DNA of 34,668 nt, from positions 1-34,668 of the forward strand of contig JAKPTG010000071.1 in NCBI GenBank assembly GCA_029571005.1. The letters are read 5' to 3'. The notes under the pieces are model-generated. The model saw only the letters and a list, made by a program, of their open reading frames with translations. It made no database searches and had not been told where the DNA came from. The stretch comes from Candidatus Fermentibacterota bacterium (GTDB lineage: Bacteria; Fermentibacterota; Fermentibacteria; Fermentibacterales; JCC-6). Shown piece after piece: positions 1 through 7,917 of the stretch (the first letter of the stretch is position 1; the number at the start of each line of letters is the position of its first letter). Both the position numbers and the translations under genes were made by a program.

Positions 1-2160
1 CAGGGCAACAACTACGTCAGCGACTCCCTGATCGTGAGGAGCCTGGGGCTCAGAATCGGGGAAGAGGTGAACCGAGCGGCCCTCAGCGCCGGCATCAGAA
101 CCCTGTTCGAACTCGGTTACTTCCGGGACGTGGAGGTCCTGTCCGACTCCCTCTCTCCGGAGGCGTCGGTTGTCACGGTGTTGGTGGCGGAAAACCCCAT
201 CGTGGGGCAGGTCCGTTTCGAGAACCCGGGCAACCTGGACGTGTCCAAGGCCCGTGACAGTCTGATGATCTTCCCGGGGCAGACCGTTTCCATGGGCAGG
301 GTGGCGGAGGCGGTGGCCGTGATCGAGAGGATGTACGCCCTGAAGAACCGCCATCTGGCCGCCGTGGAGACGGCTTGGGGTGAGCCGGACCTCCAGGGCC
401 GGCGGGACCTGATCTTCATCTGCGACCAGGGTCCGGACGTCCGGGTGGGGGAAATAGTCTTCGAGGGCAACGAAGCCTTCAGCGACAGGGAACTCCGGGG
501 AAAGATGAACACCCGGCAGGACAGTTTCTGGAGGAGCGGAAAGCTGAAGGAGGATGTGTTCGCCCAGGACCCCGGGCGCATCGAGGAACACTACCACAGA
601 AACGGCTATCCCGATGCCAGGGTTCTGGGAAGCACCAGGGAGCTGATGGATGACGGCAGACACCTCAGGATAACTATCACGGTCTCCGAAGGCCCCTTCA
701 GGACCTTCGGGGAAGTGAGCTGCTCCGGGGGCGCCTCCATCCCCGACTCCATCCTTGTCCGCGCCGTCTCGGGAATCAAGCCCGGGGCCCCCTACGATGT
801 GAGGAAGATGGACGGGGCCATCGAGAATCTCTACACCCTGTACCAGGACAAGGGCTACTTCTACGCCGTGGTGCAGCCGGAGACCGCGTTGGGTCCCGGA
901 GAAACCATGGACGTGTCGTTCCGCATCACCGAGGGTGAGAGGGCCCATATCCGGCGCATAGACATAACGGGAAACACCCGTACCTGCGACAACGTCATAC
1001 GGCGGGAACTCACGGTGTACCCCGGGGACCTGTTCCAGAGAACCGCCCTTCTACGGAGCATGAGGAATGTTTACTATCTAAATTATTTCGATAATGTAAT
1101 GCCTGATTTCAGGCCCGTTCCCGAATCCCAGGACGTTGACCTGATAATGCAGGTGGAGGAAAAGACCACCGGTCGCGCCGGGCTCGGGGCGGGGTACAGC
1201 GGCTCCGAGGGTATGAGCGGCTACCTGGAGTACGATGAGGTGAACTTTCGGGGAAGGGGGCAGCACATCGGCGCCGCCTACCAGTTCTCGAAGAAAACCC
1301 AGAATGTGCAGCTCAGCTTCACCGAGCCGTGGTTCATGGACACCCCGCTGACCCTGGGAGCCCAGCTTTACCGTACCTCCAGCAACTATGAGGAGTACAA
1401 CCGGCTCAAGACCGGCGGTTCGGTGATGGCGGGAAGGCCGATACCGGGCCTGGATTACGTCCGGGCCTCGGTGAGGTACACCCTCGAGAGGGTGGATGTT
1501 TTCAATATCACAAGCGACTCCACCAGCTTTTACTACGACCTCAGACGGACGGACTGGCCCAGGTGGGAGAGCCAGGTCCGCTTCTCCTTCTCCCGGGACA
1601 GCCGGGACCGGCAGAACTTCCCCGGGGAGGGCTCCCTCAACAGCATCACCATGCAGTACGCCGGCGGCCCCCTGGGGGGAGACCTGGGCTACCAGAAGTA
1701 CCTCCTTGACTCCCAGTGGTTTATTCCCCTCTGGTGGAAGTTCTTCCTCACTCTCCGGGCCAGGGCCGGCTACGTGACCGGCTTTGGCGGCGAGACACCC
1801 CCCTCCTGGGAATACTTCGAGCTGGGGGGGACGGGCTTTTATGGTCTGAGGGGCTACGGTGAGCGCACCATCGCCGCCTCGGAGGGCTACGAGACCATAG
1901 GCGGCAGGAGTATGCTCATATTCACGGCGGAGTACAGGCTGAGGATAATAGACCAGCTTCAGCTCTCGCTTTTCGCCGACGCCGGGAACGCCTGGAGCCG
2001 GTGGGCGACGATGGACCTCACGGACATGAACCGGGGCGCCGGTATGGGGGTCAGGGTGGAGGTTCCCATGCTGGGCATCCTGGGGTTGGATTACGCCTAC
2101 GGTTTCGACGGGCCCGACAGGGGATGGGAGCCCCATTTCCAGATCGGCACCAGTTTCTGA
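1..2160 (+). CDS. bamA: BamA/Omp85 outer-membrane protein assembly factor, 5' partial
   Basis: The reading frame is open from base 1, so the start and signal peptide lie upstream; 719 residues remain. BamA inserts beta-barrel proteins into the outer membrane. The N-terminal half shows successive POTRA-like units, with segments such as VGEIVFEGNEAFSD and IRRIDITGNTRT that are typical of POTRA beta-alpha-alpha-beta folds. The C-terminal half is a 16-strand-type barrel with alternating aromatic strands. It contains GLRGYGERT, which corresponds to the conserved (V/L)RGF/Y lid-loop motif of Omp85 proteins, and it ends in a terminal Phe (QIGTSF), the usual beta-signal. It is followed after 14 bases by an OmpH/Skp gene and then lpxD, the same order as bamA-skp-lpxD in proteobacteria. 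The family call is firm; only the N-terminus is missing. Confidence 0.95.
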   Translation, partial: QGNNYVSDSLIVRSLGLRIGEEVNRAALSAGIRTLFELGYFRDVEVLSDSLSPEASVVTVLVAENPIVGQVRFENPGNLDVSKARDSLMIFPGQTVSMGRVAEAVAVIERMYALKNRHLAAVETAWGEPDLQGRRDLIFICDQGPDVRVGEIVFEGNEAFSDRELRGKMNTRQDSFWRSGKLKEDVFAQDPGRIEEHYHRNGYPDARVLGSTRELMDDGRHLRITITVSEGPFRTFGEVSCSGGASIPDSILVRAVSGIKPGAPYDVRKMDGAIENLYTLYQDKGYFYAVVQPETALGPGETMDVSFRITEGERAHIRRIDITGNTRTCDNVIRRELTVYPGDLFQRTALLRSMRNVYYLNYFDNVMPDFRPVPESQDVDLIMQVEEKTTGRAGLGAGYSGSEGMSGYLEYDEVNFRGRGQHIGAAYQFSKKTQNVQLSFTEPWFMDTPLTLGAQLYRTSSNYEEYNRLKTGGSVMAGRPIPGLDYVRASVRYTLERVDVFNITSDSTSFYYDLRRTDWPRWESQVRFSFSRDSRDRQNFPGEGSLNSITMQYAGGPLGGDLGYQKYLLDSQWFIPLWWKFFLTLRARAGYVTGFGGETPPSWEYFELGGTGFYGLRGYGERTIAASEGYETIGGRSMLIFTAEYRLRIIDQLQLSLFADAGNAWSRWATMDLTDMNRGAGMGVRVEVPMLGILGLDYAYGFDGPDRGWEPHFQIGTSF

Positions 2161-2174
2161 TCAGGAGGTCTTTC

Positions 2175-2681
2175 TTGAGGATCGTTGCTTTCTGCGCCGT
2201 CTTCCTCTGCACTGCGGTCTTCGCCCGGGAGATAGCCGTGGTGGATTCGGAGAAAATATTCTCGACCCTTGGCTCGGTGACCGACGCCAGGGAGCTGCTG
2301 GAGGAGGAACTGGAGAAATGGCAGGCCCACGCCGACTCGCTTCAGGAGGAGGTTGACCGGATAAGGTCCGACCTGGAGCGCACCCTGGTGATGAGCCCCG
2401 AACGGAGGATGGAGAGGGAGGCTCTCCTGGAGGAGAAGGAGCTGGGTCTGGAGGAGTATCTCACCGGGGTGTTCGGCCCCGGCGGTCTTCTCGAACGCCG
2501 CAACGAGGAGCTGGTGGCGCCGATTGTGGCCGCCATCAACGAGGCGGTCAGAGAGGTGGCCGTGGAGGAGGGCTTGGCCGTTGTCTTCGATACCGCCGCG
2601 GGTCAGGTGGTCTTCGCCGACCCGACCCTGGATATAACCGACCTGGTGATGGACAGGGTGGTCTCCGGTGGCAGAAGGTGA
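2175..2681 (+). CDS. OmpH/Skp-family periplasmic chaperone
   Basis: This 168-residue protein has a signal peptide (MRIVAFCAVFLCTAVFA) followed by REIAVVDSEKIFS, the typical mature start of OmpH/Skp proteins. A long charged alpha-helical coiled-coil stretch follows (about residues 45-120, rich in Glu and Leu). Skp trimers hold unfolded outer-membrane proteins between the inner membrane and BamA. I chose the TTG at 2175 because AGGAGG lies at 2163-2168 with six-base spacing and this start gives a normal signal peptide; a longer reading upstream would lie inside bamA. Its end overlaps lpxD by 14 bases. The size is normal for Skp (about 160-180 residues). Functional equivalence to Skp is inferred from the fold and its position between bamA and lpxD. 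Confidence 0.88.
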   Translation: MRIVAFCAVFLCTAVFAREIAVVDSEKIFSTLGSVTDARELLEEELEKWQAHADSLQEEVDRIRSDLERTLVMSPERRMEREALLEEKELGLEEYLTGVFGPGGLLERRNEELVAPIVAAINEAVREVAVEEGLAVVFDTAAGQVVFADPTLDITDLVMDRVVSGGRR

Positions 2682-3699
2682 GATAAGCCTTGGTGAGCTG
2701 GCGCACCGGCTGGAGGCCAGGCTGGTGGGGGAAGGCGGCGACAGGCCCGTAAAGGGGGTCGGGACCCTGGAGAGCGCCGGCCCCGATCAGGTCTGCTACT
2801 ACGGCAACCCCCGGTACGCCCGGCAACTGGGAACAACCGGGGCCCTGGCGGTGATAGCGGCCGGCGAGATCGAAACCTCGGCCCCGAACGTTCTTGTGGT
2901 GAAGAACCCCTACCTGGCTTTTCGGAACGCCCTGACCCTGTTTCAGCCGGATCGGGGGACCGGGTTCCCGGGGGTGCATCCGTCCTCAATCATCCACCCT
3001 TCGGCGATCCTTGGCCCCGGGGTGGAAATCGGCCCCCTGGCGGTGGTGGACAGGGACGCCCGGATAGGCGGCGGTTCCCGGATTGGAGCATCCTGTGTGA
3101 TAGGTCCGGAGGCGGAGATCGGCGACGACTGCCTGCTCCATCCACTGGTTTCCGTTCTGGCGCAGTGCGTCCTGGGGGACCGGGTCATAGTTCATTCCGG
3201 AGCGGTGATAGGGTCCGACGGGTTCGGTTTCGTGCCCGACCCGGCGGGGGGCAGGCACGCCAAGATACCCCAGAACGGAAACGTGGTCGTCGGCGACGAT
3301 GTGGAGATAGGGGCCGGGACCACGATAGACCGGGCGGTCATTGGAAGCACGGTGGTGGGAGCCGGTTCCAAACTCGACAACCTGGTGCAGGTGGCACATA
3401 ATGTCCGGATTGGAAAGGGGTGCTTCCTGGCGGCCCATACCGGCATCGCGGGCAGCACCGTACTCGAGGATATGGTCACCTGCGCCGGGCAGGTGGGTAT
3501 AGGCGGGCACCTGAGGATCGGCAGGGGAGCGGTCATCACCGGCAAGTGCGGGGTTACCAAGGACGTGAAACCCGGTGAGACGGTGAGCGGCATTCCCGCC
3601 CGGGAACACAGGGAAAACATGCGGGTCATGGCCGCCGCGGCGAGGCTTCCCGGGCTTCTCGAAAGGCTCGCCTGCAAGCATGAGGAACGGGGTTTTTGA
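2668..3699 (+). CDS. lpxD: UDP-3-O-acylglucosamine N-acyltransferase
   Basis: LpxD transfers a 3-hydroxyacyl chain from acyl carrier protein to the 2-amino group of UDP-3-O-acyl-glucosamine, the third step of lipid A synthesis, in the cytoplasm. The 343-residue protein has the LpxD N-terminal uridine-binding domain (about 1-100). A left-handed beta-helix of hexapeptide repeats follows ([I/V]G-x4 pattern, about 105-310), then a C-terminal helix. His244 in NLVQVAHNV corresponds to the catalytic His of the family (His239 in E. coli). The GTG start at 2668 overlaps the upstream stop by 14 bases, and its own stop overlaps the next start (TGATG), so translation is probably coupled. Length and motifs are standard. 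Confidence 0.95.
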   Translation: MAEGEISLGELAHRLEARLVGEGGDRPVKGVGTLESAGPDQVCYYGNPRYARQLGTTGALAVIAAGEIETSAPNVLVVKNPYLAFRNALTLFQPDRGTGFPGVHPSSIIHPSAILGPGVEIGPLAVVDRDARIGGGSRIGASCVIGPEAEIGDDCLLHPLVSVLAQCVLGDRVIVHSGAVIGSDGFGFVPDPAGGRHAKIPQNGNVVVGDDVEIGAGTTIDRAVIGSTVVGAGSKLDNLVQVAHNVRIGKGCFLAAHTGIAGSTVLEDMVTCAGQVGIGGHLRIGRGAVITGKCGVTKDVKPGETVSGIPAREHRENMRVMAAAARLPGLLERLACKHEERGF

Positions 3700-5021
3700 T
3701 GAACCGTTTTCAGACCACTCTCGACAGGGCTGTGTCCGTCACCGGCGTGGGCCTTCATCTGGGCAAGGAAACCACCATCACCTTCAAACCGGCTCCGCCC
3801 GACACCGGCTACGTCTTCGTGAGAACCGACGTGGAGAGCAGGCCGATGATCAAGGTGTGCGTGGAAAACGTCAGGATGATAGAGGAGCAGGCTCGCCGTA
3901 CCACCTTGGGGGAGAACTATTTCGAGGTGCATACGGTGGAGCATGTCCTCAGCGCCCTTTACGGCCTGGAGATAGACAACGCCATCATCGAGATAGATTC
4001 GGACGAGCCGCCGGAGCCGGCGGGCGGGTCGGTGAGTTCCTTCGTGAAGGTACTCCGGGAGGCCGGGGTTGCCACCCTGAACCACCACCCCAGGAAGGTC
4101 TTCACCATAACCGAACCGGTGAGCCTCGAGTACTACGGGGCCACCCTGACGGTGGTTCCCTACAGCGGTCTCAAGGTGAGTTTCACCATAGACTACGACA
4201 TCCCCGCCATCGGCACCCAGTATCTGAGCCTTGACATCACCCCTGACTCTTTCACCACCGAGATAGCCCCGGCCAGAACCTTCTGCCTGTACCGGGACGT
4301 GAAGGCCCTCCAGGAGAAGGGGCTCATCAAGGGGGGTTCCCTGGACAACGCGGTGGTGATCGGGGACGACGGCATCATGAACGAGGATCCCCTCAGGTTC
4401 CCTGACGAGTTCGTGAGGCACAAGATACTGGACCTGATAGGAGACCTCTCCCTGCTGGGGTTCAGGCTCGAGGGCCATGTGATAAGCGCCAAGAGCGGCC
4501 ATGCGTCCAACGTGCAGTTCGTGAAGAAGATCAAGAGCGTTTACCAGGGCAGCGTCGCCAAGGCGCAGAAGCATCTGAAGGACAGGAAGTGGGACATACA
4601 GGACGTGATGAAGCTTCTGCCCCACCGGTACCCCTTCCTGCTGGTGGACAAGGTGCTGGAGATAGAGCCCGGGAAGAGGATCGTGGGGCTGAAGAACGTC
4701 ACGATAAACGAACCCTTCTTCCAGGGGCACTTCCCGGGAAGCCCCATCATGCCCGGAGTGCTGGTGGTTGAGGCCATGGCTCAGGTGGGGGGGCTGATGC
4801 TCTTCGACAGCGTTGACGATCCTTCCAACTGGTTGGTTTACTTCGGCGGCATAGACAAGGTGAGGTTCCGCAAACCCATCATGCCCGGTGACCAGGTCAG
4901 GTTCGAACTGGAAATGCAGGGCATCAGGGGACGTCTCTGCCGGATGCGGGGGCTGGCCTTCGTGGAGGACCGGGTGGCGGCGGAGGCGGAACTCACGGCG
5001 ATGCTGGTGGAAAGATCGTGA
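3699..5021 (+). CDS. Bifunctional LpxC deacetylase / FabZ dehydratase fusion
   Basis: The 440-residue protein is a fusion. Residues 1-280 are LpxC, the zinc enzyme that removes acetate from UDP-3-O-acyl-GlcNAc and commits it to lipid A. Visible residues are Glu81-His82 (TVEH), His241-Lys242 and Asp245 (HKILDLIGD), and His268 (KSGHASN). Residues 295-440 are FabZ, the 3-hydroxyacyl-ACP dehydratase, with catalytic His344 in FFQGHFPG and Glu358 in VVEAMAQ. Such lpxC/fabZ fusions are known from Bacteroidetes and Chlorobi, and they place two enzymes that draw on the same hydroxyacyl-ACP pool in one chain. The start is the ATG at 3699 overlapping the lpxD stop; a TTG one codon upstream is less likely. 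The gene ends in a GTGA overlap with lpxA. Both active sites look intact. Confidence 0.95.
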   Translation: MNRFQTTLDRAVSVTGVGLHLGKETTITFKPAPPDTGYVFVRTDVESRPMIKVCVENVRMIEEQARRTTLGENYFEVHTVEHVLSALYGLEIDNAIIEIDSDEPPEPAGGSVSSFVKVLREAGVATLNHHPRKVFTITEPVSLEYYGATLTVVPYSGLKVSFTIDYDIPAIGTQYLSLDITPDSFTTEIAPARTFCLYRDVKALQEKGLIKGGSLDNAVVIGDDGIMNEDPLRFPDEFVRHKILDLIGDLSLLGFRLEGHVISAKSGHASNVQFVKKIKSVYQGSVAKAQKHLKDRKWDIQDVMKLLPHRYPFLLVDKVLEIEPGKRIVGLKNVTINEPFFQGHFPGSPIMPGVLVVEAMAQVGGLMLFDSVDDPSNWLVYFGGIDKVRFRKPIMPGDQVRFELEMQGIRGRLCRMRGLAFVEDRVAAEAELTAMLVERS

Positions 5022-5779
5022 TACACCCTGCCGCGGTGGTATCCTGCCCGGTGCCCGAATCGTCGGAGATAGGCCCCGGAGCGGTGCTCGGCCCGGAAGT
5101 CGTGCTGGGGGAAAACGTGACGGTGGGCGCCAACGCCGTGATAGACGGCGCCACCACCCTTTCCGACGGGGTGAAGGTCGGCCCCGGGGCGGTTCTGGGA
5201 ACCATCCCCCAGGACCTCAAGTTCGAGGGGGAGAAAACCTCCCTCTTCATCGGCCCCGGAACCGTTATCCGGGAGATGGCCAACATCAACCTTGGGACCA
5301 AGGCTTCCGGCAGTACGGTGGTGGGGGCCCGGTGCTTCATCATGGCCTACGCCCATGTGGCCCACGACTGCCGGGTGGGCGACGGGGTCATTCTGGCCAA
5401 CTCGGTGAACCTGGCGGGCCACGTCATCGTAGGGAACGATGCGGTGCTCGGCGGATTGGTGCCGGTGCACCAGTTCTCCAGGATCGGGGAACTGGCCATG
5501 GTAGGCGGCGGCTACAGGGTTCCCAAGGATGTTCCGCCCTTCGTACTTGCCGGGGGTGAGCCCCTGCGGGCGGTGGGAATCAATGTGCTGGGCCTCCGGA
5601 GGCACGGCTGGACCACGGAACAGGTGGAGGAGGCCAAGGAAGCCTTCCGCATCCTGTTCCGGACCCCCGGCGCGGTGGACCGGAAGATCGAAAGGCTCAT
5701 GGCGGACACCCCTCCCGGGTCCCCGTTCCACAGGATGGCCAGGTTCATGGCCGAATCACAGCGGGGGGTAATCGTCTGA
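5018..5779 (+). CDS. lpxA: UDP-N-acetylglucosamine acyltransferase
   Basis: LpxA performs the first acylation of lipid A synthesis, moving a 3-hydroxyacyl group from ACP to the 3-OH of UDP-GlcNAc. The 253-residue protein has hexapeptide repeats forming a left-handed beta-helix (about 1-180). The IPQDLKF signature is present, and YAHVAHDC carries the catalytic His116 (His125 in E. coli). The C-terminal helical domain (about 185-253) is also present. The GTG start overlaps the lpxC-fabZ stop (GTGA), so translation is probably coupled. The order lpxD, lpxC-fabZ, lpxA matches the lipid A operon of FCB bacteria; lpxB is not in this window. Confidence is high from the motif set and context. Confidence 0.94.
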   Translation: MIHPAAVVSCPVPESSEIGPGAVLGPEVVLGENVTVGANAVIDGATTLSDGVKVGPGAVLGTIPQDLKFEGEKTSLFIGPGTVIREMANINLGTKASGSTVVGARCFIMAYAHVAHDCRVGDGVILANSVNLAGHVIVGNDAVLGGLVPVHQFSRIGELAMVGGGYRVPKDVPPFVLAGGEPLRAVGINVLGLRRHGWTTEQVEEAKEAFRILFRTPGAVDRKIERLMADTPPGSPFHRMARFMAESQRGVIV

Positions 5780-6222
5780 GGTGGGTCATCCTCACGGTGC
5801 TCGTCGCGGCGTTGTTGCCGGCGGACAGCACCGGGGTGGCGCAAATCCCCCGCAGAAACCCCACCGGAGCGCTGGTGAGAAGTGCAGTGATACCCGGATG
5901 GGGGCAGTTCTACAACCGGGAACCCTTGAAGGGGCTGGCCTACGGCTCGCTTCAGGCGGGGCTCCTTGGCTGGACCCTCTACGAGAACCATGCGGCTGAC
6001 CACGCCCGGGACATGTTCCTGGCCACCGGCGATCCCTCCTGGGACCGGGACGCCGAAGATCACCGGAACACCTTTCGCAGCCTGATCTGGTACACCGCGG
6101 GGGCGTGGGTCCTCAGCATGCTCGACGCCTACGTTGACGCCTGGCTCTTCGGGTTCGAGCAGGAGAACGAGAACTTCGACAGGAACGCGGGTCTCGGGCT
6201 GATGGTGGGGATCGGGCTCTGA
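5776..6222 (+). CDS. DUF5683-like small membrane protein of unknown function
   Basis: The protein has about 141-148 residues. After a short leader comes a segment containing SAVIPGWGQFYN, typical of DUF5683-type proteins, followed by hydrophobic stretches (GLAYGSLQAGLLGWTLY; WYTAGAWVLSMLDAYVDAWLFGF). The function of the family is not known; the proteins are thought to sit in the envelope. Start choice: a GTG at 5797 leaves too short a hydrophobic leader. The CTG at 5776 overlaps the lpxA stop, has a G-rich stretch 8 bases upstream, and gives MRWVILTVLVAALLPA, a normal signal sequence. I list CTG but it is rare, so 5797 remains possible. It sits between lpxA and an ECF sigma factor gene, which suggests an envelope role by association only. 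Confidence 0.6.
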   Translation: MRWVILTVLVAALLPADSTGVAQIPRRNPTGALVRSAVIPGWGQFYNREPLKGLAYGSLQAGLLGWTLYENHAADHARDMFLATGDPSWDRDAEDHRNTFRSLIWYTAGAWVLSMLDAYVDAWLFGFEQENENFDRNAGLGLMVGIGL

Positions 6223-6231
6223 GGGAATGAA

Positions 6232-6846
6232 ATGATCCTTTTCCTTGTACCACCTGCGGTCCCGGATGACGAGGAGACACGACTGGTCAGGCTCGCCTCC
6301 GGGGGAGACCGGGAAGCCTACGGGAGGCTGGTGGAGAAGTACCAGAAAAGGGTGTTCAGGGTGGCGAGAAGACTTTGCGGTTCCGACGACGACGCCTGGG
6401 ATATCACACAGGAGTCCTTCATCCGGGCCATGAACGCCATGGAAAACTTCGATCCAGGGTTCAGGTTCTTCACCTGGATTTACAGGATAGTCACCAACAC
6501 CGCTATCAATTTTTACCGCAGAAACAGTCGCAGGGCCGAGGTGGAGTACCGGGACGACTACGGTTACCAGGGGCTGACCGTAACCCCGGATCTGGCGGCG
6601 GTGAACGCCGAGGCCGGAGAGCTTGCCAGGGCGGTGGGCAGGGCGGTGGAATCCCTTTCAGACCCGCTGAAATCGGTTTTCGTACTGCGGGTGGACCAGG
6701 AACTCAGCTACGGCGAGATCGCCGAGACCCTGGGCATAGCCGTGGGCACCGTGATGTCCCGGCTGAACAGGGCCCGGAACCGGGTCAGAATCCTGGTCGC
6801 CCGGGAGCTGGGAAGGGAGGGGTCGTGGCCTGTCCCGACGGAATGA
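6232..6846 (+). CDS. ECF-family RNA polymerase sigma factor (RpoE-like)
   Basis: The 204-residue protein has the two-domain layout of ECF sigma factors. Region 2 spans about residues 35-95 (YQKRVFRVARRL ... DITQESFIRA ... FRFFTWIYRIVTN), which recognises the -10 element and melts DNA. Region 4 spans about 140-195 (LSYGEIAETLGIAVGTVMSRLNRARNRVR), a helix-turn-helix that binds the -35 element. A GAGGG lies 7 bases before the ATG. The next gene is a zinc-finger anti-sigma factor overlapping its end, the usual partner arrangement. Its place directly behind the bamA-lpx genes suggests it responds to envelope or outer-membrane stress, by analogy with RpoE; the regulon cannot be read from this window. 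Confidence 0.93.
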   Translation: MILFLVPPAVPDDEETRLVRLASGGDREAYGRLVEKYQKRVFRVARRLCGSDDDAWDITQESFIRAMNAMENFDPGFRFFTWIYRIVTNTAINFYRRNSRRAEVEYRDDYGYQGLTVTPDLAAVNAEAGELARAVGRAVESLSDPLKSVFVLRVDQELSYGEIAETLGIAVGTVMSRLNRARNRVRILVARELGREGSWPVPTE

Positions 6847-7853
6847 AACTCATGGCCTACCTCGACGGCGAACTCGAGGTCTCCGAACGGGAGTCGCTGA
6901 GACTGCACCTTCTGGAGTGCCCGGGCTGTTCCCGGCTGATGGAGAGTCAGCGCCGGCTGGAAGCCGCCTGGCGGGATTCCTGGCGGGACCCGCCGGATTC
7001 GAGGTTCAAGGCAATGCGGGAGTCCGTGGACCGCCGCCTCCGGAAGCCCCGGGGCATTCCCGGCTGGCTCATCGGGGCCGCCGCCGGGGCCGGTGCGGTC
7101 TTCCTGGGGGTAAGGGTGTTCCTTGGCCCCGGCCGAGGGCGCCTGGAGGATCGGATTCATGCCGAACCCCCGGTTCCGGCCGTTGCCGGGGAAAGGCCGG
7201 AGGAGGCGTTCTTCGGGGGGGCTCCGGCGGACGGTCCCTATGCGGAGCCCTCATCGGCGGCCATGGGGACGGCGGAACCGGAGGAGGCCGGGGTGAGCGC
7301 CGGCCTCGGCCCTTCGAGCCCGGTTACGGACGGCGCCGGGGCCTCGGAGGCTGAAGGGGCGAAAATAGTGAGCGGCCCGGATTCTCCGGACGGCTCGTCC
7401 CCCGGTCTCCTGTATCACCGCCCCTCCCATGCACCGGCCCTGGAACCGGAGGAGGCGGAGGAAACCCTGCTCCTGGGGCAGGCGGCCGACGGGGAAATGG
7501 GCGTAAGCCCGGCGCCCCGGGCCGTGATGGCGGTTCAGGATGCCGAGCCCTCCGGGGCGTTGTGCGAAGCGGTCGCCGTGACGGGAACCCTCTCCAGGGA
7601 GAACCGGGAGCCGGTACGGGCCGCCCCCTCCTTCACCCTGTCCTGCACCGGTCCCGGTGGAGCGGAGGTGCGGCCGTGGGAAGGGCTGACATCCTTCGTG
7701 CAAGGTCTGCTGGACTCCCTGGGCCGGACGCCGTCCGAGTTCCGTCTCGATTCCCTCGGATACACCGTCGAGCAGGATGGGGTTCCCAGAACCTACCTTG
7801 GGGTGGACGATCCCGCCATGGTGCCCATGACGGTTCGGGTCACCGCCTTCTGA
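6825..7853 (+). CDS. Membrane-anchored zinc-finger anti-sigma factor
   Basis: The 342-residue protein starts with a zf-HC2 anti-sigma domain. It has Cys3, then His28-x3-Cys32-x2-Cys35 (HLLECPGC), the zinc motif of ZAS-type anti-sigma factors. One transmembrane helix follows at about residues 80-101, then a long Pro/Ala/Gly/Glu-rich linker (about 105-250) and a small C-terminal region with a conserved-looking DSLGYTVEQDGVPRTYLG segment. It would hold the preceding ECF factor at the membrane through the cytosolic finger while the long outer part senses the periplasm. GTG 6825 has GGGAGG just upstream and keeps Cys3. An ATG at 6843 overlapping the sigma stop (ATGA) is the alternative and would lose Cys3. 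The outer domain matches nothing I recognise. Confidence 0.85.
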   Translation: MACPDGMKLMAYLDGELEVSERESLRLHLLECPGCSRLMESQRRLEAAWRDSWRDPPDSRFKAMRESVDRRLRKPRGIPGWLIGAAAGAGAVFLGVRVFLGPGRGRLEDRIHAEPPVPAVAGERPEEAFFGGAPADGPYAEPSSAAMGTAEPEEAGVSAGLGPSSPVTDGAGASEAEGAKIVSGPDSPDGSSPGLLYHRPSHAPALEPEEAEETLLLGQAADGEMGVSPAPRAVMAVQDAEPSGALCEAVAVTGTLSRENREPVRAAPSFTLSCTGPGGAEVRPWEGLTSFVQGLLDSLGRTPSEFRLDSLGYTVEQDGVPRTYLGVDDPAMVPMTVRVTAF

Positions 7854-7917
7854 GCCACTTTCCAATAGCCCTCTCCGCTGTTACATTCCCCGCATAAAAG
7901 GGAGAAGGAAGGTGCTC

